Of a DNA stretch of 49,774 bases, positions 29,129-40,262 are shown piece by piece. The notes under the pieces are model-generated. The model had not been told where the DNA came from, did not search any database, and saw only the letters and a list, made by a program, of their open reading frames with translations. How positions within the stretch are numbered: the stretch's first letter is position 1; the number at the start of each line of letters is the position of its first letter. The stretch is from positions 1 through 49,774 of the forward strand of contig JAIQCW010000322.1 of assembly GCA_020283715.1 (NCBI GenBank), given 5' to 3'. Origin of the DNA: Cytauxzoon felis. Lineage: Eukaryota > Apicomplexa > Aconoidasida > Piroplasmida > Theileriidae. The position numbers and the translations under genes were made by a program.

Positions 29129-32100
29129 TCTCTACTTTCTCTTCCCACTGCCGTGGTGGCTCCTCTATTTATTTCCCCCTTCGCTTCCCATAGATCAGCT
29201 ACGGGTTCCACTTGAGGTCCAGTACTACTCTTCACCTTAGCACCATCTTCCATCATTCCCATGATGGATGATCCATCACTACCTTCTCTACCGCCACGAT
29301 CTCTGGGAGTGGCTCTACCCACTTGGGATAGGTAATTGGAAGAAGGCTCCACGCCGAGTGGAACACTGGTTGTAACCTCGGGTGGAGTATTACATGGTAT
29401 AAGATCGAGTACAACGATGATATTTTTGAGTCTTCTGAATGTATGTTGTGACCATTTGATTTTATAAAAGTTTGGTGACATGAGTATATAATTAGGGAAT
29501 GGTAATGTTAATTTAAGATTATCTTTTCTATAAAGATAGAAATCTTTAGCATGTAAGAAATTTAATTGTTTAGGATCATTAATAAGTTGATTAATAGACC
29601 AATAAATAATATCCTCATCTGAACGACTATAAGAATGTTGTATAGGCATTTCATCTTCTGTTACATGTTCTTCTTCTTTAGTCTGTTCACGCATATGAGT
29701 AGCCTCTTCTTCTTCCTCTTGTAATATCTCAATCTCTTGCTGATGCTCAGCATCCATATCAAAACCATCCATATCTATCTCCAACTCCATCGATAAATAA
29801 TCACATACATCAACTACACTCGAATCCACCTGAGGTCCATCCCTACTCTTCTCTACTCCAACTCTCCTTCCACTCGCCGTGGTGGCCTTCTTATTTATTT
29901 CACCTTCGAGCTCCCAGAAATCGCTTCCAGGTATTCCACTCGAGGTCCAATCATTAATTTCATCTCTTCCACTAGGCGTGGCGCCTCTTCTATTTAGTTG
30001 TCCCTTCGCTTCCCATAGATCAGCTACGGGTTTTCCACTTGAGGTCCAATCCAACACATCCTTAGCACCATCTTCCATCATTCCCATGATGGATGATCCA
30101 TCGCCACCTTCACCACGATCTCTGGGAGTGGCTCTACTCTTTAGAGATAGGTAAATAGAAGAGCTGTCTGCAAGACCAACGGTGGTGGCGAGTGGAATAG
30201 ATGCGGATTGGACCTCAGGTGGTTCATCATCATCATCAGAGTTTTCGAGATCAGATTGAGTAGATTGGAATAGATCGAGTATGAGTTGATTATTGGTATA
30301 TTTATGTTTGATATTGATTGGTGTAGATTTGAGTATATGATTGATTTGTTGATGATTGATATGATGTAGTTTGATATAATTATTAATACGTTGTATAATT
30401 GATATTTTATTATTATTATATGAATTTGGTATTGTATAATCTTTAGATTCACGGAATAATTCTATATGTTGAGATAATGATTTATTATCTGATGATATAT
30501 TTAAATGATTTTCTATTAATAATTGAAAACTATTTTTTCTTATTGTATTATGTATACATTGTTCTAATAATATTGATGATAATTTTATTTCATTTATAAT
30601 ACCACGTATTATTAACCATTGTATACATTTATTTATTATATTCTTATCCCCAGAATCCACATTGGAACTTCCCACATCCCCATTGGAATTTTCTTCACCC
30701 CCATTTCCATTCAACCTTCCTACATCCCCATTATATTCATTGGACTTCCCCCCATAATTCCCACAATTCTGATCAGATTTGATAACTTCGAGAATTTCAA
30801 ATGGTATAATGGTATATAAGATTTGATTATAGCCGATATCTCTCATTCTCCATGCACCTTGTGAATAATCTCTAAATGTCATATTGATATTAATAGTAAT
30901 GAATGCGATAGCATATGAAGATTGTTTAATATCTTGTCCAGTAGAATGTATTTGATCATAATAAGTAAATCGTTTATTTAATGGTATACCACAATGTGTT
31001 AATAATATATTCCTCCATCTATCTCTTAATAATATCATTTGTCTATCATTATCATCTAAATAAACAACACCATCAACATGTTTTAAACCACGTATTAATA
31101 ATTCTTTAGCAACTTGTAAATTACTATAATTTGTAATCAATGCACCAGTATCTATTAATGCTAATGGTTTTAAAGGACTATTTGCAACTAAATTTAATAC
31201 ATCATCACTATCCCAACCTTTATCTAATATTAATGGACCTCTCATTGTTTTACCATCAGTTAATATAGATAATATCTTACCATCTGTACCAGGTGAATAT
31301 TTACATGACCCCATTTCTATAGGTAATAAATCTGATGGAGTACCAGAAAATCCTAAACGTATAGGAAATAACATTGAACTACCTAATTCTTGAGCAGATG
31401 CTGTCAATTGCATAACAGTATGCTCCATTGCAACTGGAAATAATACATTACATAAATAATACTCAATAACCAATGACTCGTACTTCAATAACTCATATAA
31501 TACAAACATCTGATCATCATCATATACATTCAATGCATCCAATGTCCATATCTCAAAATCATCATATACACCATCCCTAACACTCGGAGACCAAACACTA
31601 TTCTCTACACCCGATGTCTTATCCACCTTCTCTTCCCACTCGCTTCCACCTTCCTTTCCACTAGCCGTTCCACCTGAGGTCTTCCACTCGCCGTGGTGGC
31701 CTTCTCCATTTACTTCCCCCTCCGCTTCCCGTAGATCAGCTTCGGGTAATCCACTTGAGGTCCAATCCACTACACCTTCCTTTCCACTAGCCGTGGAGGC
31801 TCTCTTATTTACCTCACCTCGACTCCCATAGATCGTCTCGGATAATCCACTTGAGGTTACTTCCATATCTTCATCATCGCCACGATCTCCGGGAGTGGCA
31901 TTACCGTTTACGGGGAGGTAATTGGAAGAGGCGCCACGCCGAGTGGAAGGGAAGGTTGTAACCTCAGGTGGAGGCCGAGTGGAAGAAGAGTAGGATTGTA
32001 CTTCGAATGGATGATGTGTATTAAGGTTATATAGGTAGTGGTAGTGTTTGGTATTTCTTTTGGAACCTCTGAGTGTACCGCCTGCTGATAGTATCCATTT

Positions 32101-35100
32101 ATTATAGAGTTGGTATGTATTTTTATCTTGTGTTCTTCCTGGTTCATTATAGAATTGTTGTGCTAGATGTCTGATTGTGAGTATAAAATCTGACATTCTT
32201 AATCCTTGATATCTATATGAGAGTATTGTGAATCCTATTAATACATCTGGATGTGAGAATTCTGAATCTTTAACTGGTGTACCTTTACCTATAAATGGTA
32301 CAGCTAACATTTTACGACTTTGTGGTATATTTGGATTAATATTTAATAAATCATTTATTTGTTCTATTGATAAAACCCCATAATTCACTAAATTAGTTTT
32401 TGATAGTATATGGGGTAAAATAGATGAAATCCAATCTTTAGCAAAATTGAGTACTTGTATATTAATGATATGATTATTATAGATATTATTAATAAGATAA
32501 TTAATACAGATATCATAATTTTCATGTATAATATTATTAGTTTTAAGATATAAATAGATCCATTCAGCAATAAGTGGTTTTAATTCCCCATCATACCATT
32601 TATAAGATAATAATATAATATGGGGGAATTTAGATAAATAACAATTATTAACCCCATCATTTATAATATTTTGTATACGATTTAATAATATATATTCATT
32701 TTTATTTATTTGTTCATTAGTATTATTAAAAAATATACGTAATATATGCCATGGTAATAACCAACGTATATTTATATCATTATTATTTAAATGTATTAAT
32801 GGTATCTTATCACCTATAGGCCAATGTAATTCACTCTTTAATGGATGTAATAATATATCAATCTCATCCATTAATAATATCGAACTTGAAAATAATTCTA
32901 ATATCCTTAAACATATATCCAATTCTAATTGTATCTCTCTTTGCCTCTCATCACATGTCTTTATTGATGTTGTGGGGTTATTGTTGGGTTTTATATTAGT
33001 TTTTTTAAGACTAGTCATATTCCATACTTTAATTAATTTATCTTGTATTTGATTAACACGATTAATAAAATTATTATCATTTAAATTATCAGATTCTAAT
33101 TTATGAAATGAATAAATAACTTTTAAAAATAATGATTTTATACTAGTAGGTGTAGATATAACAATAGATCTAGTCTGTTTAGCTTGTAATAATTTCAAAT
33201 ATAATTCTGGGGTAGCCTTTTCAAATCTATTAAATTTAAATGTATAAATATTCTTATGTATAACAGCAGAAAATGTCTCCATTAATTTAACCCTAGTAAA
33301 TTCTAATAATGAATATGGACATACTTGTACAAATAATCTATCACTATCAGATAATAATAATGATAATAACGGCCCCACTACCGTAGTCTTACCCTCACCC
33401 ATTATCATCTGATGACAACAACTCTTACCCTCACCCACAGAATACATAAAACTATCCACCAACTCAACCTGACGCTTATATAATAATATACTAGATGAAA
33501 ACTCAAATAATAATAACCTAGGATCAAATGATAACATTATATCATTACCCATTGCTCTATCCACCTTTCCACCTGAGGTTACATTCCTGCCGTCAGCTCT
33601 TCTATTTACTTCCCCCTTCGCTTCCCTGAGATCAGCTTCGGGTATTCCACTTGAGGTCATGTACTCAACATCGCCACGATCTCTGGGAGTGGCTCTACTC
33701 TTTAGAGATAGGTAATTGGAAGAGGCTCCACGCCTAGTGGGAGAAGAGTTGGATTGGACCTCAAGTGGATTGGATTGGACTTCGAGTGGACAATATGTAT
33801 GAATTTTCATATAGTATCTTGCGGTATGTAAAAGTTTGTTGAGTGTATTTGTTTGTGTAGTGATTTCTGCAGCGAGTTGTTGTATATTATGATTGAGTGT
33901 GGATTTTTTAATGGTATTGATAATGATGAATAGTTGTGTGATACATTTAGTGATGATACATCTACGATTAATGAGTAGCATAATAATTGCAACAATTGAT
34001 AATATTTCATGGGGTTTTTTAATATGGGGATTTAATGTAGTTAATAATTGTTGTCCATTATTGGATACTAGGCATTGTATGAGTTGTTGTAGATTGATGA
34101 CATATTCAAGTCCTGCTAATTTGCCTAGTAGGAATGACCAGCTTTTATTATTAAATACGTCGATATGATTGGCTGTTTGTAGTACAGTTTTAATGGCTGT
34201 TTGAATAAAGTTACAGTCTGATTTATAGAGGTTGATAAGTCTGGCTTTGATTACTTGTAATTTCTTAATGATGGAGATTAACGTGTTATCATTACCGGTA
34301 ATGATATCATTATATGTGACCAATTGTTTATTAATATTAGATTTCACTTCATCTAGATAATAGTTATAATCATTAGTTAATCTCTTGACAATTTTCTTAG
34401 CTAATGGATATTTCATAACCCAATGTGAATCTATATTTATGGGGAGTTTTTTCCTCTCATGGGGATATTTATCCCCACAAGAAGAAAATAATTTTACATT
34501 ATCCCCACAATCATCAATAAGTACATTAGATAAAATTTCATTCGAGAGGCATTTAAGTATATTATTATCGATAATACAATCATCGATTTTACATGGGGTT
34601 AATTTGAAATTATTATTATTGGAGTTATATTCGACATCAACAAATAGCCAAGGTGGTAATAATTTACCTTGAGGTATGGTGGGGTTAATTTTAACATGAG
34701 AATCAATTCTTTGTTGTGAAATATCAGAACAAGGCCACATAATTTGATTATTTTCATTTAAATTTGTTAAAATTTTCTGTACTTCTGTTAAAAATTTATG
34801 TATAGGTTGTTGTATTTTAGTAAACATTGAGAATTGTTTCTTTTTCATAAGATCCTCTGGTATTTTTGGCATGAATTGTATAAGTGATTCATCATAACTT
34901 AATAATTTAATAATAGATAATACAACATTTTTAGTATTAGATTCTTTATAATAAATTAATCTTGTTAATAATGTACCCCAATTATGTATAGATTCATTTG
35001 GATATATATTTATTGGATATATACCAATTAATAATTCATATATTAATATAAAATCTATTTGTGATATACCTTTTGTTAATAATTTATCTACATGTTGTAA

Positions 35101-38100
35101 CCCCATAATACCATTTAATATATCAGGTCTTTTATATCTTAATGTTATTAAATTTATAGATGTATCTAATAATATATTTTTTTCTATTATACTTTTATCT
35201 ACTATTTCATCATAATATATAATATGGGGTTTTTTTGGTATTATAAGGTCAATATTTTTATTAATAATAGTATCTCTACCATTATTATATATACTTAATG
35301 ATGATAATATATTATAACGATTATTTAATATAGAATTATTATTAAAATATGGTTGACATATACGTAATAATTCTAATTCATCATTTATATTTAATCTACA
35401 ACCACATGATATTAATCTTAAATTAATTATATACCCCATTAATTCATTAACTAAATTCCAATTTATAAATAATTTATAATCATCAACTTTTTTATTATAA
35501 CCCAACATTGATTTAAAAAACCCAATATTTTTCTTAAATTTTGTAGTGTTATAATTTTTTATTTCTATACCAGAATTTATATATAAACCTTGTTTATTAG
35601 CAGCTAACATTAAATGTAATCTACATGCATAAGCATCAGGATGTAAATCACGTTTATTATCTAATTTTGATAATATATCCCAATATAATCTCTCTTCTAC
35701 ACCAATATTATCACCATCAAATGATATTAATTTACTTAATCTACATACCTCATCATATTCTCTATTAAAAAATCTTTGTAATAATAAATATAAACCAGAT
35801 GCAGATGTGGGGATAAATAAAAATAATTGTGATGAATGTACCCTATATATATAATGTCTACTACCAAGATCCATACAATTTAACCATTCTGTATTATAAC
35901 CATCATATAATAATTCAGGTGATGATATATCACTTAAAATACCCGATATATCAATATTATTATATGTATTTGTGGGGTGTGATGATAATTGATTAATATT
36001 AGAAGATAATTCAATACCAATATTAGGATATACCCTATATGGTTTACGTATAGTAGAAACTAATATATATAATTCACCATCCTCATTAGTTAATAATATA
36101 GAATTCTCTAAACCACGAATCAATGGATTATTCCATACACTACCATAATTTATATATAAACCATTATGCTCCTCACATATATAACGTAATCTATTACCAA
36201 CCATTACAGATCTAAATGTTAAATTCAATTTACTATACTCTATCACATCTATACCAACACCATCACTTGTCCATGCCAATATATGAGATAAATCATCCAA
36301 ACGCATCAATGTCTCCACAAATGATCGCAATGATGATAACATACCACCCGTACTCCAATCATTATCTTCTACACCTGAAGTCGTGTCTTTCCACTCGCCG
36401 TGGCGGCCTCTTCCATCCGAGGTCGTCCTTTCGTTGCCACTCGCCGTGGTGGCCTTCTTATTTAGTTGTCCCTCCGCTTCCCAGAGATCAGCTGCGGGCT
36501 CCACTTGAGGTCCAGTACTACTATTCACTCCACTTGAGGTCCAATAACTACCCTCACCATAGCCACGATCTCCGGGAGTGGCTCTACCCATTTGGGATAG
36601 GTAATTGGAGGAGCCTCCACGGCTAGTGGAAGAATAGTTGGATTGGACCTCGAGTGGAGGGGCTCTACGCCGAGTGGGATCAATGGTTGTAACCTCGAGT
36701 GGATTGAGTGGAATATGTAGATAAGATTGTAGATTGACGAGTTGTAGTGTGCTTCCATCATCATGTAGTCTATGTATATTAGCATTAGCTTCTGCATGTT
36801 GAAATAATGTTCGATCTGTATTCGTATTGATTATCAATTCTATCCATATGGTTGTTTTTTTATATTTTTCACACGTTGTTGATTTTGGATATCCTATTAT
36901 ATCTGATGATTTTATATTTTGCCAAAAATCATATTCTTCTATTAATGTATCTGGTAATAATCCTCTTAAAAACTCCTCTTGTATATACTTTTCTTTATGT
37001 ACCATCTTATCTTTATCATTTATCGACCTTATTATTATCAAACTTCCCAACATCTCACCCACGATGGAACTGGGGTTCCCCACAACAATATTGGGTTTTT
37101 TATTATGAAATGAGATATATTTGGGTAACGAGTTAGTGAATGAGATATTATTATTGGAGCAATAGCATAGTTTACGATAGTATATTCTACCATATTCGAT
37201 GATATCAAATACGAAGATGCATGGTGGATATCTTTGTACAATAATTTCTTTAGTAATTAATTTTTTATTATCATCAATATTATTACTATCTAATTCGAGT
37301 GTATTTTTTACAACAGTTTTACTTTTTGAAGAAATTTTCGATATTGTTGCTGCTGCATCAGTAATTGCACTAGAAATTGTATTTATTGTTTCTGTTGCAT
37401 TCTTTGCAAATTTTGCTAAACCTTCTTCTATTTTTGGTATATATATATCTATACAATCATTTATAATTGATAATCTACTATTATCAAATGTATCTAACCC
37501 CACATCCCCATTATTTTGCATAATAATAATATTTATTGGGCATTGTGCATATAGATGTATAAGATTACTACAAGTATCGAAATCATATTTTAATATATAT
37601 ATAGTCCATTTAGGCATATAATATAATAACCATGGATCTAATATATCATTTAACCATTTTAATTTATTATTATTATAATAATCCCCACATTTATATAATA
37701 AATGTGGTGGTAATTGATAATCACGATCATCTTTATCCCATTTAATAAGATCATAATTTCTACCAGTTAATCTTAACCAATGACGATTTTTATGTAATTG
37801 TACAGTAACACTTTGTATAGTATTTTTATTATCAACTTTACCAATTAAATTAACAAAATGGGGATAATTATTAACCCATTTGCCCAATAATTGTAAACGA
37901 TTTTTTTTAAGTGAAAATTCTGCGGTTTGAAAATTAATTTCTATATCACAATGTTGCATAACACGTAATCTTAACCAATTTTCATATATTTCTATAGGTG
38001 ATGTTTCTTGTACAATTGATTTTTTTCTTCTTAATTTTCTATAAACTTTCTTACCTAATGCTTTTGATTTATCAAATGTTTTCTTTGTATGTTCAATAAC

Positions 38101-39816
38101 TTTATCTTTAGTTTGATTATATATACCTTTAGATTCTATCTTCTTAACATCTATATTATCTTCCCCCACAATACCTGTATTAATTTGAGAATCAAAACCC
38201 CATTTTAAATCAGTAGTATCATCATCATCATCCAATTCTTCATCAACATAATAATTTTCTAATAATACATCATCTATTTCATCTTCACATATATCCATTT
38301 TAATAGAATTATTCCTCATTTGACGTTGTATAATAGAAGCACGAGTAAATCTACCCGACATTAAAGGTATAGTTAATTCTTCCCAATAATCATTATTATT
38401 ATTCTCATCATCTATTATATCTATATCACCATCAGCTAAACGTGATACATTTCTAACAAGATTATCTAATATACGACTACATTGTACCTTACTCTTTTTC
38501 CTCATATAAAATAATAACATCGATCGCACATTCTGCATTATACTAAACATCTCCATCTCTGGCATACATAATGGCTCATCAGTATCAATCTCATCATCAT
38601 TATCACCAGATATATTGTCAACCTGCCTCTCCACATTAAATTGATGATGAACAAATGTAAAAAATATCGCAGATGATAATGATAACATCATCTCATCACA
38701 TGATATCTCATCATCCAATATACTCAATGGATCCTCCAATATATTACCCGAGGTCGTCTTGACGTTGCCACTAGGCGTGGGGCCTCCTCCACCTGAGGTC
38801 GTCCTGCCGTCAGCTCTTCTATTTACTTCCCCCTCAAACTCCCGTAGATCGTTCTCGGGTTCCACCTGAGGTCCAGTACTACTCTTCAGTCCATCACTAC
38901 CTTCTCTACCGCCACGATCTCCGGGAGTGGCTCTACCCATTTGGGATAGATAATTGGAAGAGCCGTCTGCAAGACCAACGGTGGTGGTAACCTCAGGTGG
39001 AGAGCTCTCTGCAGGAGAACGCGATGTTGTAACCTCAGGTGTATAGGCTCCACGCCGAGTGGGATCAGAGTTGGATTGGACCTCGAGTGGATTAGATTCT
39101 TTATAGAGTACATGATGATAATGGTATTTGAGTAGGTATTGATAGATGAGTGCGACATGTGCCATAGATGTTGCGGCGGCATTATGATGATTATTTTTTT
39201 CAGCTTTAATAGCACGTTTTTTTAATAATTTAGCTGATTGTACAAGTAATTTATTCATATGTTTTATAAATGATATTAAATTATTATATGATTCTATATC
39301 CTTCAATAATAATCCATATGATACTGAACGCCAACCACTTAATGATACATCTAATTTATCCTCCATCCTATAACCACATCTATCACAACGAACACTCGAA
39401 GTTACATTCCTGCCGTCAGCTCTTCCACCTGAGGTCGTCCTGCCGTCAGCTCCTCTATTTACTTCCCCTTCCAGCTCCCGTGGATCGCTTCCAGGTTCCA
39501 CTCGAGGTCCAGTACTATTCCTCATTCCATCTACACCTCTACCTTCACCGCCACGATCTCCGGGAGTGGCATTACCGTTTACGGATAGGTAATTAGAAGA
39601 GCTGTCTGCAAGACCAACGGTGGTGGTAACCTCAGGTGGGTTGGATTGGACATCGTGTTGTATATCCTTCAATTTTGTGTGTATAAAGTGGTAATGTTTG
39701 ATGGTGTATGAGACATATTGGCAGATGTATACTGAGATTCTGGTAACGAATGGTAATATTTTGGCTGGATCTCCTGTATATAGAGTATGATCTCTTTCTA
39801 ATGCTAATTCTAACAT
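29035..39816 (-). CDS. Giant DUF3638/DUF3645-type gene, central segment
   Basis: A frame of about 3590 codons forming the core of the giant protein. The DUF3638 region has a nucleotide-binding-like MIMGEGKTTVVGPLL motif (about 33400), a VCPYSLL segment and LMDEIDILLHPLKSEL (about 32870). Downstream lie RQLAQQF-type helices (IRHLAQQFYNEPGR), LGFSGTPSDLLP and the late NFYKIKWSQHTFRRLKNIIVVLDLIP of this family. Helicase-like ATP use is suggested by motifs only; the family's function is poorly known. Acidic runs and Asn-rich loops expand it. Seven hairpin-module clusters are translated in frame. Sequence immediately 5' of 39816 stays in frame to about 40047 (IFEPGIWQ lies there), so 39816 is not the true start: see the N-terminal segment. 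Confidence 0.7.
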   Translation of the reverse strand: MLELALERDHTLYTGDPAKILPFVTRISVYICQYVSYTIKHYHFIHTKLKDIQHDVQSNPPEVTTTVGLADSSSNYLSVNGNATPGDRGGEGRGVDGMRNSTGPRVEPGSDPRELEGEVNRGADGRTTSGGRADGRNVTSSVRCDRCGYRMEDKLDVSLSGWRSVSYGLLLKDIESYNNLISFIKHMNKLLVQSAKLLKKRAIKAEKNNHHNAAATSMAHVALIYQYLLKYHYHHVLYKESNPLEVQSNSDPTRRGAYTPEVTTSRSPAESSPPEVTTTVGLADGSSNYLSQMGRATPGDRGGREGSDGLKSSTGPQVEPENDLREFEGEVNRRADGRTTSGGGGPTPSGNVKTTSGNILEDPLSILDDEISCDEMMLSLSSAIFFTFVHHQFNVERQVDNISGDNDDEIDTDEPLCMPEMEMFSIMQNVRSMLLFYMRKKSKVQCSRILDNLVRNVSRLADGDIDIIDDENNNNDYWEELTIPLMSGRFTRASIIQRQMRNNSIKMDICEDEIDDVLLENYYVDEELDDDDDTTDLKWGFDSQINTGIVGEDNIDVKKIESKGIYNQTKDKVIEHTKKTFDKSKALGKKVYRKLRRKKSIVQETSPIEIYENWLRLRVMQHCDIEINFQTAEFSLKKNRLQLLGKWVNNYPHFVNLIGKVDNKNTIQSVTVQLHKNRHWLRLTGRNYDLIKWDKDDRDYQLPPHLLYKCGDYYNNNKLKWLNDILDPWLLYYMPKWTIYILKYDFDTCSNLIHLYAQCPINIIIMQNNGDVGLDTFDNSRLSIINDCIDIYIPKIEEGLAKFAKNATETINTISSAITDAAATISKISSKSKTVVKNTLELDSNNIDDNKKLITKEIIVQRYPPCIFVFDIIEYGRIYYRKLCYCSNNNISFTNSLPKYISFHNKKPNIVVGNPSSIVGEMLGSLIIIRSINDKDKMVHKEKYIQEEFLRGLLPDTLIEEYDFWQNIKSSDIIGYPKSTTCEKYKKTTIWIELIINTNTDRTLFQHAEANANIHRLHDDGSTLQLVNLQSYLHIPLNPLEVTTIDPTRRRAPPLEVQSNYSSTSRGGSSNYLSQMGRATPGDRGYGEGSYWTSSGVNSSTGPQVEPAADLWEAEGQLNKKATTASGNERTTSDGRGRHGEWKDTTSGVEDNDWSTGGMLSSLRSFVETLMRLDDLSHILAWTSDGVGIDVIEYSKLNLTFRSVMVGNRLRYICEEHNGLYINYGSVWNNPLIRGLENSILLTNEDGELYILVSTIRKPYRVYPNIGIELSSNINQLSSHPTNTYNNIDISGILSDISSPELLYDGYNTEWLNCMDLGSRHYIYRVHSSQLFLFIPTSASGLYLLLQRFFNREYDEVCRLSKLISFDGDNIGVEERLYWDILSKLDNKRDLHPDAYACRLHLMLAANKQGLYINSGIEIKNYNTTKFKKNIGFFKSMLGYNKKVDDYKLFINWNLVNELMGYIINLRLISCGCRLNINDELELLRICQPYFNNNSILNNRYNILSSLSIYNNGRDTIINKNIDLIIPKKPHIIYYDEIVDKSIIEKNILLDTSINLITLRYKRPDILNGIMGLQHVDKLLTKGISQIDFILIYELLIGIYPINIYPNESIHNWGTLLTRLIYYKESNTKNVVLSIIKLLSYDESLIQFMPKIPEDLMKKKQFSMFTKIQQPIHKFLTEVQKILTNLNENNQIMWPCSDISQQRIDSHVKINPTIPQGKLLPPWLFVDVEYNSNNNNFKLTPCKIDDCIIDNNILKCLSNEILSNVLIDDCGDNVKLFSSCGDKYPHERKKLPINIDSHWVMKYPLAKKIVKRLTNDYNYYLDEVKSNINKQLVTYNDIITGNDNTLISIIKKLQVIKARLINLYKSDCNFIQTAIKTVLQTANHIDVFNNKSWSFLLGKLAGLEYVINLQQLIQCLVSNNGQQLLTTLNPHIKKPHEILSIVAIIMLLINRRCIITKCITQLFIIINTIKKSTLNHNIQQLAAEITTQTNTLNKLLHTARYYMKIHTYCPLEVQSNPLEVQSNSSPTRRGASSNYLSLKSRATPRDRGDVEYMTSSGIPEADLREAKGEVNRRADGRNVTSGGKVDRAMGNDIMLSFDPRLLLFEFSSSILLYKRQVELVDSFMYSVGEGKSCCHQMIMGEGKTTVVGPLLSLLLSDSDRLFVQVCPYSLLEFTRVKLMETFSAVIHKNIYTFKFNRFEKATPELYLKLLQAKQTRSIVISTPTSIKSLFLKVIYSFHKLESDNLNDNNFINRVNQIQDKLIKVWNMTSLKKTNIKPNNNPTTSIKTCDERQREIQLELDICLRILELFSSSILLMDEIDILLHPLKSELHWPIGDKIPLIHLNNNDINIRWLLPWHILRIFFNNTNEQINKNEYILLNRIQNIINDGVNNCYLSKFPHIILLSYKWYDGELKPLIAEWIYLYLKTNNIIHENYDICINYLINNIYNNHIINIQVLNFAKDWISSILPHILSKTNLVNYGVLSIEQINDLLNINPNIPQSRKMLAVPFIGKGTPVKDSEFSHPDVLIGFTILSYRYQGLRMSDFILTIRHLAQQFYNEPGRTQDKNTYQLYNKWILSAGGTLRGSKRNTKHYHYLYNLNTHHPFEVQSYSSSTRPPPEVTTFPSTRRGASSNYLPVNGNATPGDRGDDEDMEVTSSGLSETIYGSRGEVNKRASTASGKEGVVDWTSSGLPEADLREAEGEVNGEGHHGEWKTSGGTASGKEGGSEWEEKVDKTSGVENSVWSPSVRDGVYDDFEIWTLDALNVYDDDQMFVLYELLKYESLVIEYYLCNVLFPVAMEHTVMQLTASAQELGSSMLFPIRLGFSGTPSDLLPIEMGSCKYSPGTDGKILSILTDGKTMRGPLILDKGWDSDDVLNLVANSPLKPLALIDTGALITNYSNLQVAKELLIRGLKHVDGVVYLDDNDRQMILLRDRWRNILLTHCGIPLNKRFTYYDQIHSTGQDIKQSSYAIAFITININMTFRDYSQGAWRMRDIGYNQILYTIIPFEILEVIKSDQNCGNYGGKSNEYNGDVGRLNGNGGEENSNGDVGSSNVDSGDKNIINKCIQWLIIRGIINEIKLSSILLEQCIHNTIRKNSFQLLIENHLNISSDNKSLSQHIELFRESKDYTIPNSYNNNKISIIQRINNYIKLHHINHQQINHILKSTPINIKHKYTNNQLILDLFQSTQSDLENSDDDDEPPEVQSASIPLATTVGLADSSSIYLSLKSRATPRDRGEGGDGSSIMGMMEDGAKDVLDWTSSGKPVADLWEAKGQLNRRGATPSGRDEINDWTSSGIPGSDFWELEGEINKKATTASGRRVGVEKSRDGPQVDSSVVDVCDYLSMELEIDMDGFDMDAEHQQEIEILQEEEEEATHMREQTKEEEHVTEDEMPIQHSYSRSDEDIIYWSINQLINDPKQLNFLHAKDFYLYRKDNLKLTLPFPNYILMSPNFYKIKWSQHTFRRLKNIIVVLDLIPCNTPPEVTTSVPLGVEPSSNYLSQVGRATPRDRGGREGSDGSSIMGMMEDGAKVKSSTGPQVEPVADLWEAKGEINRGATTAVGRESRDWNSSGKDGVLGVMVIINLIIQIINPIMYLV
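29105..29395 (-). repeat. In-frame hairpin-module cluster 19b
   Basis: It encodes PLGVEPSSNYLSQVGRATPRDRGG, the GSSIMGMMEDGAK hairpin block, TGPQVEPVADLWEAKGEINRG. Its stem variant is CCCAAGTGGG instead of CTCTAAAGAG. The frame break of the giant gene lies at its 3' side. Confidence 0.8.
29825..30225 (-). repeat. In-frame hairpin-module cluster 20
   Basis: A long cluster of about 130 codons: TTVGLADSSSIYLSLKSRATPRDRGE, the SSIMGMMEDGAKDVLD hairpin, TSSGKPVADLWEAKGQLNRRG, TSSGIPGSDFWELEGEINKK, GPQV. Two ADLRE-type modules of different subtype stand in tandem. Confidence 0.85.
31595..32015 (-). repeat. In-frame hairpin-module cluster 21
   Basis: About 140 codons: STRRGASSNYLPVNGNATPGDRG, the ETIYGSRGEVNKRASTASG subtype, TSSGLPEADLREAEGEVN, GHHGEWKTSGGTASGK. 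Stem variant CCGTAAACGG. Confidence 0.85.
33565..33795 (-). repeat. In-frame hairpin-module cluster 22
   Basis: PLEVQSNPLEVQSNSSPTRR, SSNYLSLKSRATPRDRGD, TSSGIPEADLREAKGEVNRR, GRNVTSGG. It sits about 140 bases upstream of the MGEGKTT motif, so the insertion is close to a functional region. Confidence 0.85.
36370..36715 (-). repeat. In-frame hairpin-module cluster 23
   Basis: PLEVTTIDPTRRRAPPLEVQ, SSNYLSQMGRATPGDRG, VNSSTGPQVEPAADLWEAEG, QLNKKATTASG, GRHGEWKDTTSG. Stem variant CCCAAATGGG. Confidence 0.85.
38745..39095 (-). repeat. In-frame hairpin-module cluster 24
   Basis: PLEVQSNSDPTRRGAYTPEV, SPAESSPPEVTTTVGLADGS, SNYLSQMGRATPGDRGG, STGPQVEPENDLREFEGEVN, GRTTSGGG. It carries both TCTCCTGCAGAGA and GTCTTGCAGAC stem forms. 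Confidence 0.85.
39395..39665 (-). repeat. In-frame hairpin-module cluster 25
   Basis: PPEVTTTVGLADSSSNYLSV, NGNATPGDRGGEGRGVDG, TGPRVEPGSDPRELEGEVN, GADGRTTSGG. Over about 200 bases it is nearly identical to cluster 26, some 2.2 kb away in the same gene. Confidence 0.85.
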
Positions 39817-40029
39817 TTGTTCTATAGATGCTAATATACAATGATTAGAATGTTTAATTTCATTAAATAATAATCCTAATGATGTAGATAAACAATCTCT
39901 AGTTTTTAATGGTGCTATATTAGGATGGGGTTCATTATTATTATATGATTGCCATATACCTGGTTCAAATATTGATGCTATTATTACATTTTGTAATTCT
40001 ATTGATGATAATGTATGTAAATTTGCTTC

Positions 40030-40262
40030 TTCAGAAAAAAAATTGTATTATTAATGGTATTCTTATATATGGTGCTGTTAAATATTGTAATAATAATTCT
40101 GAATCACGTTTACATAATTTTCCATTATAATTTGGTAATTCTGTTAAATATAATACATCATTTTCATTCTCTATATTAAAATCTGTTGTTAAATTATATG
40201 GATTTGCCCCAGATATTGGTTGTAATGTATTTGTGGGGTTAAACCATTTAAAAATTTTTTTA
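40030..40262 (-). other. Two homopolymer frame breaks in giant gene
   Basis: Minus-strand reading between the two runs gives an open, family-like stretch (NGKLCKRDSELLLQYLTAPY) that belongs to neither flanking frame. The breaks fall exactly at an A7T5 run and a T8 run. Confidence 0.7.

Noticed and set aside
27074..39816. Exonic clusters as unspliced introns
   Set aside because: Not excluded, but no consistent GT...AG pair brackets them, their length keeps the host frame each time, and they have no stops in that frame. RNA-seq would decide.
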